Positions 15,260 through 23,529 are shown, numbered from the stretch's first letter. The stretch is 39,607 bases of DNA from Bryobacteraceae bacterium (GCA_028275505.1 JAPWUP010000017.1:1-39607); one strand, 5' to 3'. Program-made: numbers and translations. Notes: generated by a model not told the origin, from the letters alone.

Positions 15260-15619
15260 ATGAAGCGCTGGACCGTTTTCTGGCTCGCTGCGATCCTGGC
15301 GTTGTCCGCGGCCACGGCGCTGGGGCAGAAGAAGCCCAAAGAAGAGGACACCGGCGTCCGTTCCGTGGAAGGCGTGGTCACGGACCCCGACGGCAACCCC
15401 GTGGAAGGAGCGGTCGTGCAACTGAAAAACACCAAGACGTTGCAGGTCCGCTCGTTCATCACGCGCAAGGACGGCGCCTATTATTTTCACGGTCTTTCTA
15501 CTAACGTGGATTATGAGCTGAAGGCGGAGCACCAGGGGCGGTCGAGCGACGTCAGGACGCTCAGCGTCTTCGACTCGCGACGCAAGGCGGTGATCAACCT
15601 GAGGCTCAAAAATCCGTAA
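15260..15619 (+). CDS. Small exported carboxypeptidase-regulatory-like protein
   Basis: This 119-aa protein has a clear Sec signal (MKRWTVFWLAAILALSAATA, then LGQ) and a single beta-sandwich domain. Typical pieces are VEGVVTDPDGNPVEGAVVQL, FITRKDGAYYFHGLSTN and YELKAEHQGRSS. GAGGAG 10 bases before the ATG decides this start over an upstream in-frame TTG. It pairs with the preceding small beta-sandwich protein, and the two may be divergent duplicates. The mature chain would begin at or next to a glutamine, as in many exported proteins here. Its partner or ligand is unknown. Confidence 0.85.
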   Translation: MKRWTVFWLAAILALSAATALGQKKPKEEDTGVRSVEGVVTDPDGNPVEGAVVQLKNTKTLQVRSFITRKDGAYYFHGLSTNVDYELKAEHQGRSSDVRTLSVFDSRRKAVINLRLKNP

Positions 15620-15718
15620 GGCGTCCGGAGCCTTTGGGCTGCGGTCGCAAAACCGAAACTGGGACGGGGCTCGCACGTTATGCGTGCTCCGGGAACGTCA
15701 ACCAACAGGAGGCAAGGG

Positions 15719-16300
15719 ATGAAGAAATTAGTTCGATGGGCAGGTTTGGCGTCGCTGGCAGCGGCGCTGGTTTACGGACAGGAATTCAAGCTGGGCAGCA
15801 AGGTCACTGATTTCGAGCTGAAAGACACCTCGGGCCAGACCGTGAAATTCTCCAGTCTCAAGGGCGATGTCACCGCCATCTTTTTCATCGCCACCCGCTG
15901 CCCGATTTCCAACGATTACAACGAGCGGATGAAAGCGATTTACAAAGACTACAGCTCCCGCGGGGTCAAGTTTGTGTTCATCAACTCCAACAGCACGGAG
16001 CCGGCCTCCGAGGTAGCCGAGCACGCGCAGAAGTGGGGCTTCCCCTTCAAGGTTTACAAGGACGAGAACAACGTGGTGGCCGATCGCTTCGGGGCGCAGT
16101 TCACTCCCGAGGTGTTCGTGCTGGACAAAGCCGGCGTAATCCGCTATCACGGCGCCATTGACGACTCGCGCCCAGCCGACAAGGTCACCAAGCATTTCCT
16201 GCGCACCGCGCTCGACGAGCTGCTGGCGGGCAAACCGGTTTCCACCGCGGAAACCAAAGCCTTCGGCTGCACGATCAAGAGGGTGAAGAAGGCATCGTGA
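15719..16300 (+). CDS. Exported thioredoxin-fold peroxiredoxin-like protein
   Basis: This 193-aa AhpC/TSA (redoxin) domain protein carries a signal peptide (MKKLVRWAGLASLAAALVYG) followed by Gln. The redox centre is FIATRCPISNDYNERM, with a single Cys where thioredoxins have CxxC. A second Cys occurs at the C-terminus (FGCTIKR), as in the single-Cys-plus-GCxIK redoxin group, and could act as resolving cysteine. AGGAGG upstream supports the ATG at 15719. The stop overlaps the following GTG start (GTGA). The likely role is periplasmic thiol redox or peroxide handling; the substrate is unknown. Confidence 0.87.
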   Translation: MKKLVRWAGLASLAAALVYGQEFKLGSKVTDFELKDTSGQTVKFSSLKGDVTAIFFIATRCPISNDYNERMKAIYKDYSSRGVKFVFINSNSTEPASEVAEHAQKWGFPFKVYKDENNVVADRFGAQFTPEVFVLDKAGVIRYHGAIDDSRPADKVTKHFLRTALDELLAGKPVSTAETKAFGCTIKRVKKAS

Positions 16301-16770
16301 GATTTCTGGCCCTCCCGGTTGTGATCCTTTGTGCGGCTGGGTTGGCCGCCCAGCCGCGCTTGGTTCCTTTGGACGCCGCCGGCTACCGCAAGCTTCTTGC
16401 CGAGAACAAGGGCCAGATCCTGCTGGTGGATTTCTGGGCTACCTGGTGTGAACCCTGCCTGAAGGAACTGCCCGAGCTGGTGAAGTTGCACAAGCGACTC
16501 GGCGGGCGTTTCCGCCTGATCACCGTCTCGGCAGACGATCCCGAGCAGGAAGCCGACGCCCGGAAATTCCTTACAAAGTTCGGCGCGCCGCCGCCATACT
16601 ACATCAAGCGGTCGGGGGATGATGACGCCTTCATCCGGGCCGTGGATCCGAACTGGAGTGGGGCGCTGCCTGCTCTGTTCCTCTACGATCGCCAGGGCCG
16701 GCGCGTGCGTTCCTTCGTGGGCGAGACCGAGATCTCCGTGATCGAGGCCGCCATCCGCAAGCTGCAGTGA
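16297..16770 (+). CDS. TlpA-like exported thioredoxin
   Basis: This 157-aa thioredoxin-fold protein has a signal peptide (VRFLALPVVILCAAGLAA, then Gln) and the active site DFWATWCEPCLKELPEL with a CxxC pair. The remainder follows the TlpA/ResA pattern (RFRLITVSADDPEQE, then LPALFLYDRQGRRVRSFVG). It starts with GTG inside the stop of the preceding redoxin gene, and its own stop overlaps the next GTG. It probably reduces disulfides in the periplasm, perhaps those of the adjacent redoxin. No CcdA/DsbD electron donor lies in the unit. Confidence 0.9.
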   Translation: MRFLALPVVILCAAGLAAQPRLVPLDAAGYRKLLAENKGQILLVDFWATWCEPCLKELPELVKLHKRLGGRFRLITVSADDPEQEADARKFLTKFGAPPPYYIKRSGDDDAFIRAVDPNWSGALPALFLYDRQGRRVRSFVGETEISVIEAAIRKLQ

Positions 16771-17528
16771 CCCTCGCCGAAAGTCAGCTTGGGCGGCTGA
16801 GGGGGCAGGTCGCTTGGATCACGGGCGGCAAGCGCATCGGGCGCACGGTGGCGCGGGCCCTGGCCGAGCAGGGAGTGGCCATCGTAGCCAGCTACCGGCG
16901 CTCGGAGGCGGAAGCGCGAGCTATCGTCGAGGATTGTGAGCAGTTGGGCGTGGCTGCGCTGGCGGTGCAGGCCGACGTGGCCTCGCGGGCGAGCTTCGAG
17001 CGCGCCGCCGCCCAAGTGCTGAAGCGCTTTCCGGAGATTCACATCCTCGTGAACATGGCCTCAGTCTACCGGCTGGTGGCGGCGGATGAAGTGCGGGAGC
17101 CGGACTGGGAAGAAAACCTCGGCACGCACGTGCTGGGCTCGTTCTGGCCCGCGCAGATTCTCGTGCCCCACATGCCTGCCGGTTCGCACATCATCAACGT
17201 GGCGGACGCCTGCGTGACGGGTCGAATGCGCAAGCGGGCGCTGCCCTATCAGGTGAGCAAGGCGGCGGTGGCCGCGTTGACGCGCGCCATGGCGGTGGAA
17301 TACGCCAGTCGCGGCATTTTCGTAAACGCGATTGCTCCCGGCCCCATCCTGCCGCCCGAGAATTTCCCGGCGGAAACCTGGCAGAAGATCCGCGCGTCCG
17401 CGCCCGTTGCTTACCCGCTCAGCGACGAGGAGGCGGTGGCGCAGTTCGCTTTCCTGGTCCTTTACCTTTCCATCACCACCACCGCCACCGGCCACACCTT
17501 CCCGCTGGACGTGGGGGAGAACTTGTAG
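16767..17528 (+). CDS. Short-chain dehydrogenase of pteridine-reductase (PTR1/FolM) type
   Basis: This 253-aa cytoplasmic SDR has AWITGGKRIGRTVARALAEQ as its cofactor loop; the basic residues after TGG favour NADPH. The catalytic tetrad position usually occupied by Ser is Asp (NVADACV, D147), with Y161 and K165 in PYQVSKAAV. Asp in place of Ser is characteristic of pteridine reductases such as PTR1. The C-terminal part has FVNAIAPGPI and a hydrophobic tail segment. It starts with GTG overlapping the TlpA-like stop. A dihydropteridine or dihydrofolate reductase role is inferred; other carbonyl substrates are possible. Confidence 0.85.
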   Translation: MTLAESQLGRLRGQVAWITGGKRIGRTVARALAEQGVAIVASYRRSEAEARAIVEDCEQLGVAALAVQADVASRASFERAAAQVLKRFPEIHILVNMASVYRLVAADEVREPDWEENLGTHVLGSFWPAQILVPHMPAGSHIINVADACVTGRMRKRALPYQVSKAAVAALTRAMAVEYASRGIFVNAIAPGPILPPENFPAETWQKIRASAPVAYPLSDEEAVAQFAFLVLYLSITTTATGHTFPLDVGENL

Positions 17529-17532
17529 GCCC

Positions 17533-18519
17533 TCACCGCAACGCGATGGGACGCAGGGCGAAGCCGGCGGTCGTGCCGCGGATCCGGTTGGTGGTGACGA
17601 TGAGCGCGAAGCGCCAGGCCTGATCGCGCGCCAGTTCTTCCAGATAGAACAGCTCGCCGATGTGCACGCCTTGCTCGACGAGCAGGTATTCGTGCACGGG
17701 CAGGTTAGGGTCGCCGCCCCATTCCAGTCCGCTGGTGTCCGAGCCGATCAGCACGGCACCTTTCTGCTCGACCAGCCAGCGCGCGCCTTCCAGCGTCAGG
17801 CCCGCGGAATCGTGTTCGGCGAGTTTGGCGTGATCGGCGCCGGTCTCGCCCCAATAGCGCAGCGTGCCCGTGCGGATCAGGACCGCGTCGCCCGGCTCGA
17901 TGTCCACTTTCTGCCGCGCCAGTGCGCCCTGGAGTTCTTTGGGGCCGATGGCGAACTTGCCGGGCAGCGCATCCACGCCTTTCCAGCCTGCCACGTCCAC
18001 CAGCACGGCGCGCGCCACGATGGGCGGGATCGAGTCGGCGTCGGCCTTCATCAGGCCGAAGTCGCCGCCGTAGTCCTGTTCGCGGAAGCCGTTGTACCAG
18101 TGGTCGTCCTGGCCGCGCGTGATATGGCCTAGCCCGTCAATCTGCGTTCCCACGTTGTCGGAAATGAACAGCGCGCAACTGTGGAAGGCCAGGCGGCGGG
18201 GATGGGCAGCGAAGGCCGGAATGTCCTTGCCGATTTTCACGCCATGCGGGCTGCGGAAGGACATGATCTCGATGGGCGAATGGCCGGGCCATTTGTAGGA
18301 GCGCCGGTCAATCCGCACGCCCAGATCGTAAACGCGGCCCTGCTTGACCTCCGCCAGCGCGCGCAGCACGTAGCTGGGGTCTCGGATCGCGTTGAGCGCG
18401 CCCACCTCGTCCTGCGCGCCCCAGATCCAACCGTATCCTTTGCCTTTGACCCAACCCTTGGGCGCCTGCGCCCAGAGCGCCCCGGCACACACAACGAGCA
18501 GCAGGATTCTTCGCGTCAT
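17533..18519 (-). CDS. Exported cyclase-family (kynurenine-formamidase-like) hydrolase
   Basis: This 328-aa protein of the putative cyclase family includes metal-dependent formamidases and related amidases. It has a signal peptide (MTRRILLLVVCAGALWA, then Gln), which is uncommon for the family. The metal-binding motif usually written HxGTHxDxxxH appears as DNVGTQIDGLGHI, so the central His is Gln and the first is Asp. The rest is intact, including VDVAGWKGV, DIEPGDAVLIRTG and SDTSGLEW. It is the last gene of the minus-strand run phosphatase-lysA-FucI-like-cyclase, 19 bp after the previous stop. The substrate is unknown. Confidence 0.85.
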   Translation of the reverse strand: MTRRILLLVVCAGALWAQAPKGWVKGKGYGWIWGAQDEVGALNAIRDPSYVLRALAEVKQGRVYDLGVRIDRRSYKWPGHSPIEIMSFRSPHGVKIGKDIPAFAAHPRRLAFHSCALFISDNVGTQIDGLGHITRGQDDHWYNGFREQDYGGDFGLMKADADSIPPIVARAVLVDVAGWKGVDALPGKFAIGPKELQGALARQKVDIEPGDAVLIRTGTLRYWGETGADHAKLAEHDSAGLTLEGARWLVEQKGAVLIGSDTSGLEWGGDPNLPVHEYLLVEQGVHIGELFYLEELARDQAWRFALIVTTNRIRGTTAGFALRPIALR

Positions 18520-18538
18520 GCGCAGATTGTACCGCGGC

Positions 18539-19933
18539 TCAGGCCTCCTCGACGATTTCGAAGCCGAGCATGCGGGCGAGGCGGAAGGCTTCGTTGCGAT
18601 AGTTCCCGTAGAAGGTGACGCGATGGACGCCGAGGCCGCCCTGGTAGCCTTGCATCATGCGCTCGGCATCGCGCACGCGTGTGCGGAGTTGCGTGCGGCA
18701 GCCCAGCTCACTGGCCACATTGCCCAACACTTCGGCCGTGGAGAGCCGCAGCTTCCCGGGGCCTTCAAAGGCGGCCACCGTTACCACACCGGATTCCGGC
18801 ATCAGCACCTGCAAGGAAACGCCCTCCGCCGTCTCCAGATGGGACCGGACGATGTACGGGGATCGCGGGCCGCCGATGCCCTGCATGGCGGTGGGCGCCG
18901 TGCAGTGGCTCTGGATCAGCTCGTTGCGTCCCGAATCGAAGACCGAATTGAAGACGAAGCCCGGCTTGCCGGTCAGGGGCGTGAGCAGCAATTGCGTCAT
19001 GGTGCAGTTCAGATCGGCCTGGCAGACGCCGTACAGGCCTTCATCATCCAGCCGCGACCAGGCCACGCACGGGTATCCCGGCAGCTCACGGCGCTGGATG
19101 CCGCCCAGGCAGTCTATGGTGATCGCGTTGGCTTTGTGTTCGGCGAGCAGCTTTTTGACGCCCAAGTAGAAGCGCAAAGCGCGCACGATTTCCTCGCGCG
19201 AGGGTTCGACGACGCGCAGCGCGCTGCGCACGAAGCGATCGGCTTCCTGTTCGGCTTCGCCTGCAGGCACGGCTTCCCAGGCTGCTTTCAAATCGGCGTA
19301 GCTCAGGTACTCGAAGGTGGTCCCGTAACGGCGCGTGAATTCGGCGGCTTGCGAGCCGTGGCTCTCGCGGGCGCGCTCCGGGACCACGACCACGACCTTG
19401 CTCGTGCGCAGCATGTGAATGGAGTAAAAGATGCGCGCGTAGATGTCGAGATCGCCGGGATCGCTGGAGGTCAGCACATCACCGCGATTGCCGGCTCGCA
19501 CCCACGCGGCCATGCTTCCCCAGGCGTGGCCCAGATAGGGCTGGTTCCATAGCAGCGTCGGCAGGCCGCCTTTGGCCACCGCCAGCACCATGCCGTCGGA
19601 ACCCGAGGTGAGCGTGACGGCAACGACCCCGTCCACCGTTTCCCGATCGAGCGCACGCGCCCAGGCAGCGGCTTCCTCTCCCGTCCGCACCATTTCGCCG
19701 CCGGTTAGCCGTAGCACGCCAGGATGGCGCGCCTCCCATTCCGCCAGCCGCGCCGCCGCCTCGCCCCGGGCGCGCTCAACGTCGAAGCGCGGATTGGGCC
19801 ACGTGGGCCTGGCAACGGCGATAAAGACGGTTTTGACCACGGCGGGGCCTGCCCAAGCCGCCTGCTGATTGCTCTGCGCGACCCCGGTGAATCCGGTCAG
19901 AGAAAGAGAGCCGAATTCCCTGCGCGTAAGCAT
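18539..19933 (-). CDS. Tat-exported L-fucose/arabinose-isomerase-fold protein
   Basis: This 464-aa protein resembles the FucI/AraA sugar-isomerase fold but carries a twin-arginine signal (MLTRREFGSLSLTGFTGVA, then Gln). Typical pieces are VDGVVAVTLTSGSDG, PTLLWNQPYLGHAWGSMAAW, KKLLAEHKANAITIDCLGG and YGVCQADLNCTMTQLLLTPL. Q305 lies where the isomerases have a metal-binding Glu. A later FDSGRNEL may supply the second acidic ligand, and GVHRVTFYGN ends the protein. Known isomerases of this fold are cytoplasmic, so a Tat-exported member with an altered site may do another reaction. It lies 24 bp after lysA. The fold call is moderate, the activity open. Confidence 0.7.
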   Translation of the reverse strand: MLTRREFGSLSLTGFTGVAQSNQQAAWAGPAVVKTVFIAVARPTWPNPRFDVERARGEAAARLAEWEARHPGVLRLTGGEMVRTGEEAAAWARALDRETVDGVVAVTLTSGSDGMVLAVAKGGLPTLLWNQPYLGHAWGSMAAWVRAGNRGDVLTSSDPGDLDIYARIFYSIHMLRTSKVVVVVPERARESHGSQAAEFTRRYGTTFEYLSYADLKAAWEAVPAGEAEQEADRFVRSALRVVEPSREEIVRALRFYLGVKKLLAEHKANAITIDCLGGIQRRELPGYPCVAWSRLDDEGLYGVCQADLNCTMTQLLLTPLTGKPGFVFNSVFDSGRNELIQSHCTAPTAMQGIGGPRSPYIVRSHLETAEGVSLQVLMPESGVVTVAAFEGPGKLRLSTAEVLGNVASELGCRTQLRTRVRDAERMMQGYQGGLGVHRVTFYGNYRNEAFRLARMLGFEIVEEA

Positions 19934-19957
19934 AGCCGGATTGTACCGCGCCCGCGC

Positions 19958-21211
19958 TCAGATCGTTTCGCCGCGGATCAGATCCTCGTAAGACTCGCGG
20001 GCGCGGACGATCCGCCAGCGATCCCCTTCCACCAAAACTTCCGGCGGACGCAGGCGTGAATTGTAGTTGGAGGCGGCCACGAAGGCGTACGCGCCGGCGG
20101 TCGCCACGGCCAGCAGATCGCCGGGAAGCACGTTGGCCAGACGGCGGTCGCGCGCCAGATAGTCGCCCGTTTCGCAGACCGGACCAACGACGTCGGCCAG
20201 AATTTCCGGGCGCGCGCTCAGGTGCACCGGCCAGATTTCATGGTGCGACTGGTAGAGGGCGGGACGGATCAGGTCGTTCATCGCCGCGTCCACCACCACG
20301 AATTCTTTCGAATCGGTGCGCTTGCGGTAGAGCACGCGCGTGAGCAGCACGCCGGCCTCGGCCACGATCGAGCGCCCTGGCTCGACGATAAGGAACAAAT
20401 CGGCGCCCGCTACCTTGCGCGCCAGTTGCGCGGCGAACTGGGCGATGTCCGGCGTGCTTTCTCCCGGGCGGTAGGCCACCCCGAGTCCGCCGCCCAGATC
20501 GAGCGTGCGCACGGGGTAACCCGCCTGGCGGATGGAACGGACGAGCTCGAGCATGACGTCCGCCGCGGCGAGAATGGGAGCCGGGTCCAGCAGTTGCGAA
20601 CCAATGTGGCAGCTCAGTCCTTCAAGAGAAAGATTCTTCAGTCGCTGCGCCCGCTGCCAGATGGCCGGCGCTTGCGCCGCGTCCAGGCCGAACTTGTGCT
20701 CGCGCGTTCCGGTGGCGATGTAGGGATGAGTCTCCGCGGGGATATCCGGATTGATGCGTAGCGCCACGCGGGCCTTCACGCCGCGCCGCGCCGCCAGGGC
20801 GTCAATCAGGTGGAGTTCTTCTTCGGACTCTGCATTGAAACTGTGGATACCCTCCGCGAGCGCATACTCGATTTCTTCGGCGGTCTTGCCCACCCCGGAG
20901 AAGACGACGCGGGATGCGGGCGCCCCGGCCTGGCGCACGCGGTAGAGCTCGCCGCCGGAAACGATGTCGAAGCCGGCGCCGGCCTGGGCCAGCAAGGCCA
21001 GCACGGCCAGATTGGAGTTGGCCTTGACGGCGTAGCAGACCAGATGCGGAACTTCGCTCAGGCCCTCGTCGTAAGCGCGGAAGCGCTCCAGGATGCCGGC
21101 GCGCGAGTACACGTAGCAGGGCGTGCCCGCGCGCCGGGCGATCTCGGTCAAATCCACCTGCTCGCAATGGAGCACGCCATCGCGGTATTGGAACGGGTTG
21201 ACAGGAGTCAT
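19958..21211 (-). CDS. lysA: Diaminopimelate decarboxylase
   Basis: This 417-aa fold-type III PLP enzyme converts meso-diaminopimelate to L-lysine, the last step of the DAP pathway. The PLP lysine is K63 in CYAVKANSNLAVL. Other hallmarks are GAGFDIVSGGELYRV, LSCHIGSQLLDPAPIL, LDLGGGLGVAY, VEPGRSIVAEAGVLLT and the active-site cysteine in GPVCETGDYLA. The length is standard. The start overlaps the phosphatase stop (ATGA), so it is translated as the second gene of that unit. Its presence indicates lysine synthesis through DAP, so the LysW-like protein in this window is not needed for lysine by the aminoadipate route. Confidence 0.96.
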   Translation of the reverse strand: MTPVNPFQYRDGVLHCEQVDLTEIARRAGTPCYVYSRAGILERFRAYDEGLSEVPHLVCYAVKANSNLAVLALLAQAGAGFDIVSGGELYRVRQAGAPASRVVFSGVGKTAEEIEYALAEGIHSFNAESEEELHLIDALAARRGVKARVALRINPDIPAETHPYIATGTREHKFGLDAAQAPAIWQRAQRLKNLSLEGLSCHIGSQLLDPAPILAAADVMLELVRSIRQAGYPVRTLDLGGGLGVAYRPGESTPDIAQFAAQLARKVAGADLFLIVEPGRSIVAEAGVLLTRVLYRKRTDSKEFVVVDAAMNDLIRPALYQSHHEIWPVHLSARPEILADVVGPVCETGDYLARDRRLANVLPGDLLAVATAGAYAFVAASNYNSRLRPPEVLVEGDRWRIVRARESYEDLIRGETI

Positions 21212-22956
21212 CGCAGTCGCAGCACCAGCAGAGTTTGATCGTCCGAAGGGCCGGCGCCCGCGCTGAACTGGTCCAGATCGGCGAAAACGGCGTCCACGAC
21301 AGCCTGGGGCGGTTGTTCCCAGGCGCGGCGCAAAGCTTCCAGCAGCCGGGCCCGGCCGTATTCTTCGCCTTGTTCGTTGGTCTGATCGGGCAGGCCGTCG
21401 GAGTAAAGCAGGATCAGATCGCCGGGTTCACCCTGCACCACGATTTCCTCGTGCTCGGCATCGGGGATCAGGCCCAGCGGAACGCCCTCCACCCGTGGCT
21501 TGAGAATTTCGCCTCGCCGACACAGCACGGGCGGCATGCTGCCCGCGTTCGCCATCACGATCTGGCGCTGCGCGGGGAGCCAGCGCAGGGTCAGCAAGGT
21601 GACGTAGCGTGCGTACACCTGCCGTTCGAGCAAAGCCTGATTGAGGGCCTTCATCAGCGCGGCGGGCGAGCGACGGCGCGGCGCCAGGCTCATGAGCAGC
21701 CCGTTGACCAAAGCGCCATAAAGAGCTGCGGCCACGCCCTTGCCGCTGACGTCACCCAGCGTGATGAGGGCCTCGCCCCCGTCAAAGGGGTAGAAGTGAC
21801 ACAGGTCGCCGGTGACCTGGCGCGCGGGGCGATAGCCGACGGCCAGATCCAGACCTTCGATCTCGGGCGGCGTGCGCCAGACCAGGGCGGATTGCAGCTC
21901 GCGCGCAGCCTCCAGGTCCTGTTCCATCTGCCTCTGGCGCTGGGCCAGCTCTTCGTACAGGCGCGCATTCTCGATGGCGATGGCGATTTGCGGGGCCAGC
22001 AGGCTGAGCATGCGCACGTGCTCGTCGGTGAAATAGGCGTAGCGATCGCTTTCCAGATCCATCACGCCAATGACGCGATCGCGTGCGATCAGCGGCACCG
22101 CCACTTCCGACCGCACGTCGGGATGCGAGGGGATGTAACGCGGATCGGCCAGGGTATTGTCGGCGCGCACGACCTCACGGAGCTGGGCGGCAGCGCCCGT
22201 GATGCCTCTGCCCAGCGGGATCTGATCGAGCTGAACGCGCTGGTCGTAGCGGATGCTGAAGCGATGGCGCAGGCAGCCGCGTTCCTCGTCCACCAGCAGG
22301 ATGCTGAACGCGTCGTAATTGATCAGTCGCTTGACCGCCTGCGCGATGTGCCCGAGCAGTTGCTCGAGGTCCAGAATGGAGAAATCGCGGGCCAGATGGG
22401 CGAGCGTGGCCAGCGTCCGGTTCTGCCGCTCCACGCGACGGTAAAGGCGCGCGTTGTCAATGGCGGTGGCGGCGCGCGAGGCGATCAGCTTGAGCAGGGC
22501 GCGATCGTACTCCGTGTAGGCATTGACGCGCGTGGATTGCACGTCAATGACGCCCACCAGCTTGCCGCGCGCGATCATGGGTGCGGCCAGCTCGGAACGC
22601 ACGGCGTCCACGCCGCTCAGATAGCGGGGGTCTTTGCGAACATCGGGCACCAGGATGGCTTCGCGCGAGGCAGCGGCGGCGCCCGTGATGCCTTCCCCCA
22701 GAGCGATGAGCAGATTCCTTACGATTTCCTCGCGGTGGCCGATGGCGTAACGGATGCGCAGTGCGCCCAGACGCTCGCTGTAGAGCAAGATCGCGAAGAG
22801 TTCGTAGGGAATGACCTTGGCGATGATGGCCGCCAGGTTGGCCATCAGTTGCTCGAGGTTGAGCGTTTCGGAAGTGACCGCAGCCACTTCGAGCAGGAAG
22901 TCGAGCAGCTCGGCTCGCTCGCGGAAACGAATCGTTGATGAACCGGATCCGGCCAT
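21208..22956 (-). CDS. GAF-GAF-PP2C (RsbU/SpoIIE type) signalling phosphatase
   Basis: This 582-aa soluble sensor phosphatase has two successive GAF domains (about 15-170 and 185-335), each with a recurring internal pattern (GEGITGAAAASREAILVPDV and GRGITGAAAQLREVVRADNT). A coiled-coil linker (ELAQRQRQMEQDLEAARELQ) follows, then a SpoIIE-like Ser phosphatase domain. The phosphatase has ARQVTGDLCHFYPF, GDVSGKGVAAALYGALV, MANAGSMPPVL, LLYSDGLPDQTNEQGEEYG and SDDQTLLVL. Such proteins dephosphorylate anti-sigma-factor antagonists in partner-switching pathways. The usual GDFYD segment is changed to GDLCH. No antagonist or anti-sigma gene is nearby. The ATG at 22956 is preferred over an upstream TTG at 22992; neither has a strong ribosome-binding site. 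Confidence 0.92.
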   Translation of the reverse strand: MAGSGSSTIRFRERAELLDFLLEVAAVTSETLNLEQLMANLAAIIAKVIPYELFAILLYSERLGALRIRYAIGHREEIVRNLLIALGEGITGAAAASREAILVPDVRKDPRYLSGVDAVRSELAAPMIARGKLVGVIDVQSTRVNAYTEYDRALLKLIASRAATAIDNARLYRRVERQNRTLATLAHLARDFSILDLEQLLGHIAQAVKRLINYDAFSILLVDEERGCLRHRFSIRYDQRVQLDQIPLGRGITGAAAQLREVVRADNTLADPRYIPSHPDVRSEVAVPLIARDRVIGVMDLESDRYAYFTDEHVRMLSLLAPQIAIAIENARLYEELAQRQRQMEQDLEAARELQSALVWRTPPEIEGLDLAVGYRPARQVTGDLCHFYPFDGGEALITLGDVSGKGVAAALYGALVNGLLMSLAPRRRSPAALMKALNQALLERQVYARYVTLLTLRWLPAQRQIVMANAGSMPPVLCRRGEILKPRVEGVPLGLIPDAEHEEIVVQGEPGDLILLYSDGLPDQTNEQGEEYGRARLLEALRRAWEQPPQAVVDAVFADLDQFSAGAGPSDDQTLLVLRLR

Positions 22957-23046
22957 GATCTTCGCAGGGCACCATCCGTGCCGGCCCGTCAACCGCTGAA
23001 ACGCACGCCCTCCCTCGCCGCCTCGTCTTGCTTCGAGAAGTTTCTC

Positions 23047-23055
23047 ATGATAGCA
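23047..23055 (-). promoter_or_regulatory. Possible extended -10 element for the phosphatase-lysA unit
   Basis: On the minus strand, TGC directly precedes TATCAT (23047-23052), an extended -10 pattern. No convincing -35 is present. It would start transcription about 85 bases upstream of the phosphatase ATG, between that gene and the tRNA. Confidence 0.3.
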
Positions 23056-23124
23056 CAGGGTTGCCGAGGGATCCCGGTCACGCGATCGTCAGGTGAGAGA
23101 CGTTCGCAAGAGCGGCGAAACGGC

Positions 23125-23214
23125 TGGCGGAGGAAGAGGGATTCGAACCCCCGAGGGCCTTTCGGCCCTAGCGGTTTTCAAGACCGCCGCCTTCAACCAC
23201 TCGGCCATTCCTCC
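23125..23214 (-). tRNA. tRNA-Ser (anticodon UGA)
   Basis: The minus strand folds as a class II tRNA. The acceptor stem is GGAGGAA paired with TTCCTCC. The D-arm is GCCGAGTGGTTGAAGGC. The anticodon stem is GCGGT/ACCGC with loop CTTGAAA, which gives TGA. The long variable arm is AGGGCC-GAAA-GGCCCT. The T-loop is TTCGAAT. A G discriminator and an encoded CCA end the gene at 23125. The long variable arm and the UGA anticodon identify it as a serine tRNA reading UCA-type codons. It probably ends the minus-strand transcript that includes the short TPR tail upstream. Confidence 0.97.
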
Positions 23215-23253
23215 ATTACTCATGGTAGCGAGTCGGGGACGGCTCCGGGGAGG

Positions 23254-23424
23254 TCACCGTCCCGGCGCCGCCGATTTCAGTTGCTCCAGGCGCTGGCGCA
23301 CACGGGGCGCTTCCGGTGAAGCGGGCCGGCGGGCCAGAAATTCGTCCAGCAGCCGGATGGCGGAGGCGCGAACGGAGCGCTCGGCGTAGATCTCGGCCAA
23401 GGGCAGCTGCGAGGCAAGCGCCAC
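23254..23424 (-). pseudogene. Possible truncated TPR-protein tail
   Basis: The 315-bp interval between the tRNA and the nitroreductase start holds one plausible coding remnant. On the minus strand a GTG-initiated 56-residue stretch has two helices typical of a tetratricopeptide C-terminus (ERSVRASAIRLLDEFLARRP and APRVRQRLEQLKSAA), preceded by LPLAEIYA. The frame stays open upstream, but its composition becomes non-protein-like (Pro/His/Arg-rich) and runs into the nitroreductase gene. No signal or ribosome-binding site is present. It looks like the 3' end of a lost or rearranged gene rather than an intact small gene. The rest of the interval shows only the nitroreductase leader. Confidence 0.35.
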
Positions 23425-23529
23425 CGGGCTCGTGGCAGCCGGTTGCCTTGGACGGTGCGAACCGTGTAGTGTGATAGCGACGTGCGGGGCTGGCGGCCGC
23501 GGGCTGAGCGGCGGGGCGAGGAGGTGTCC

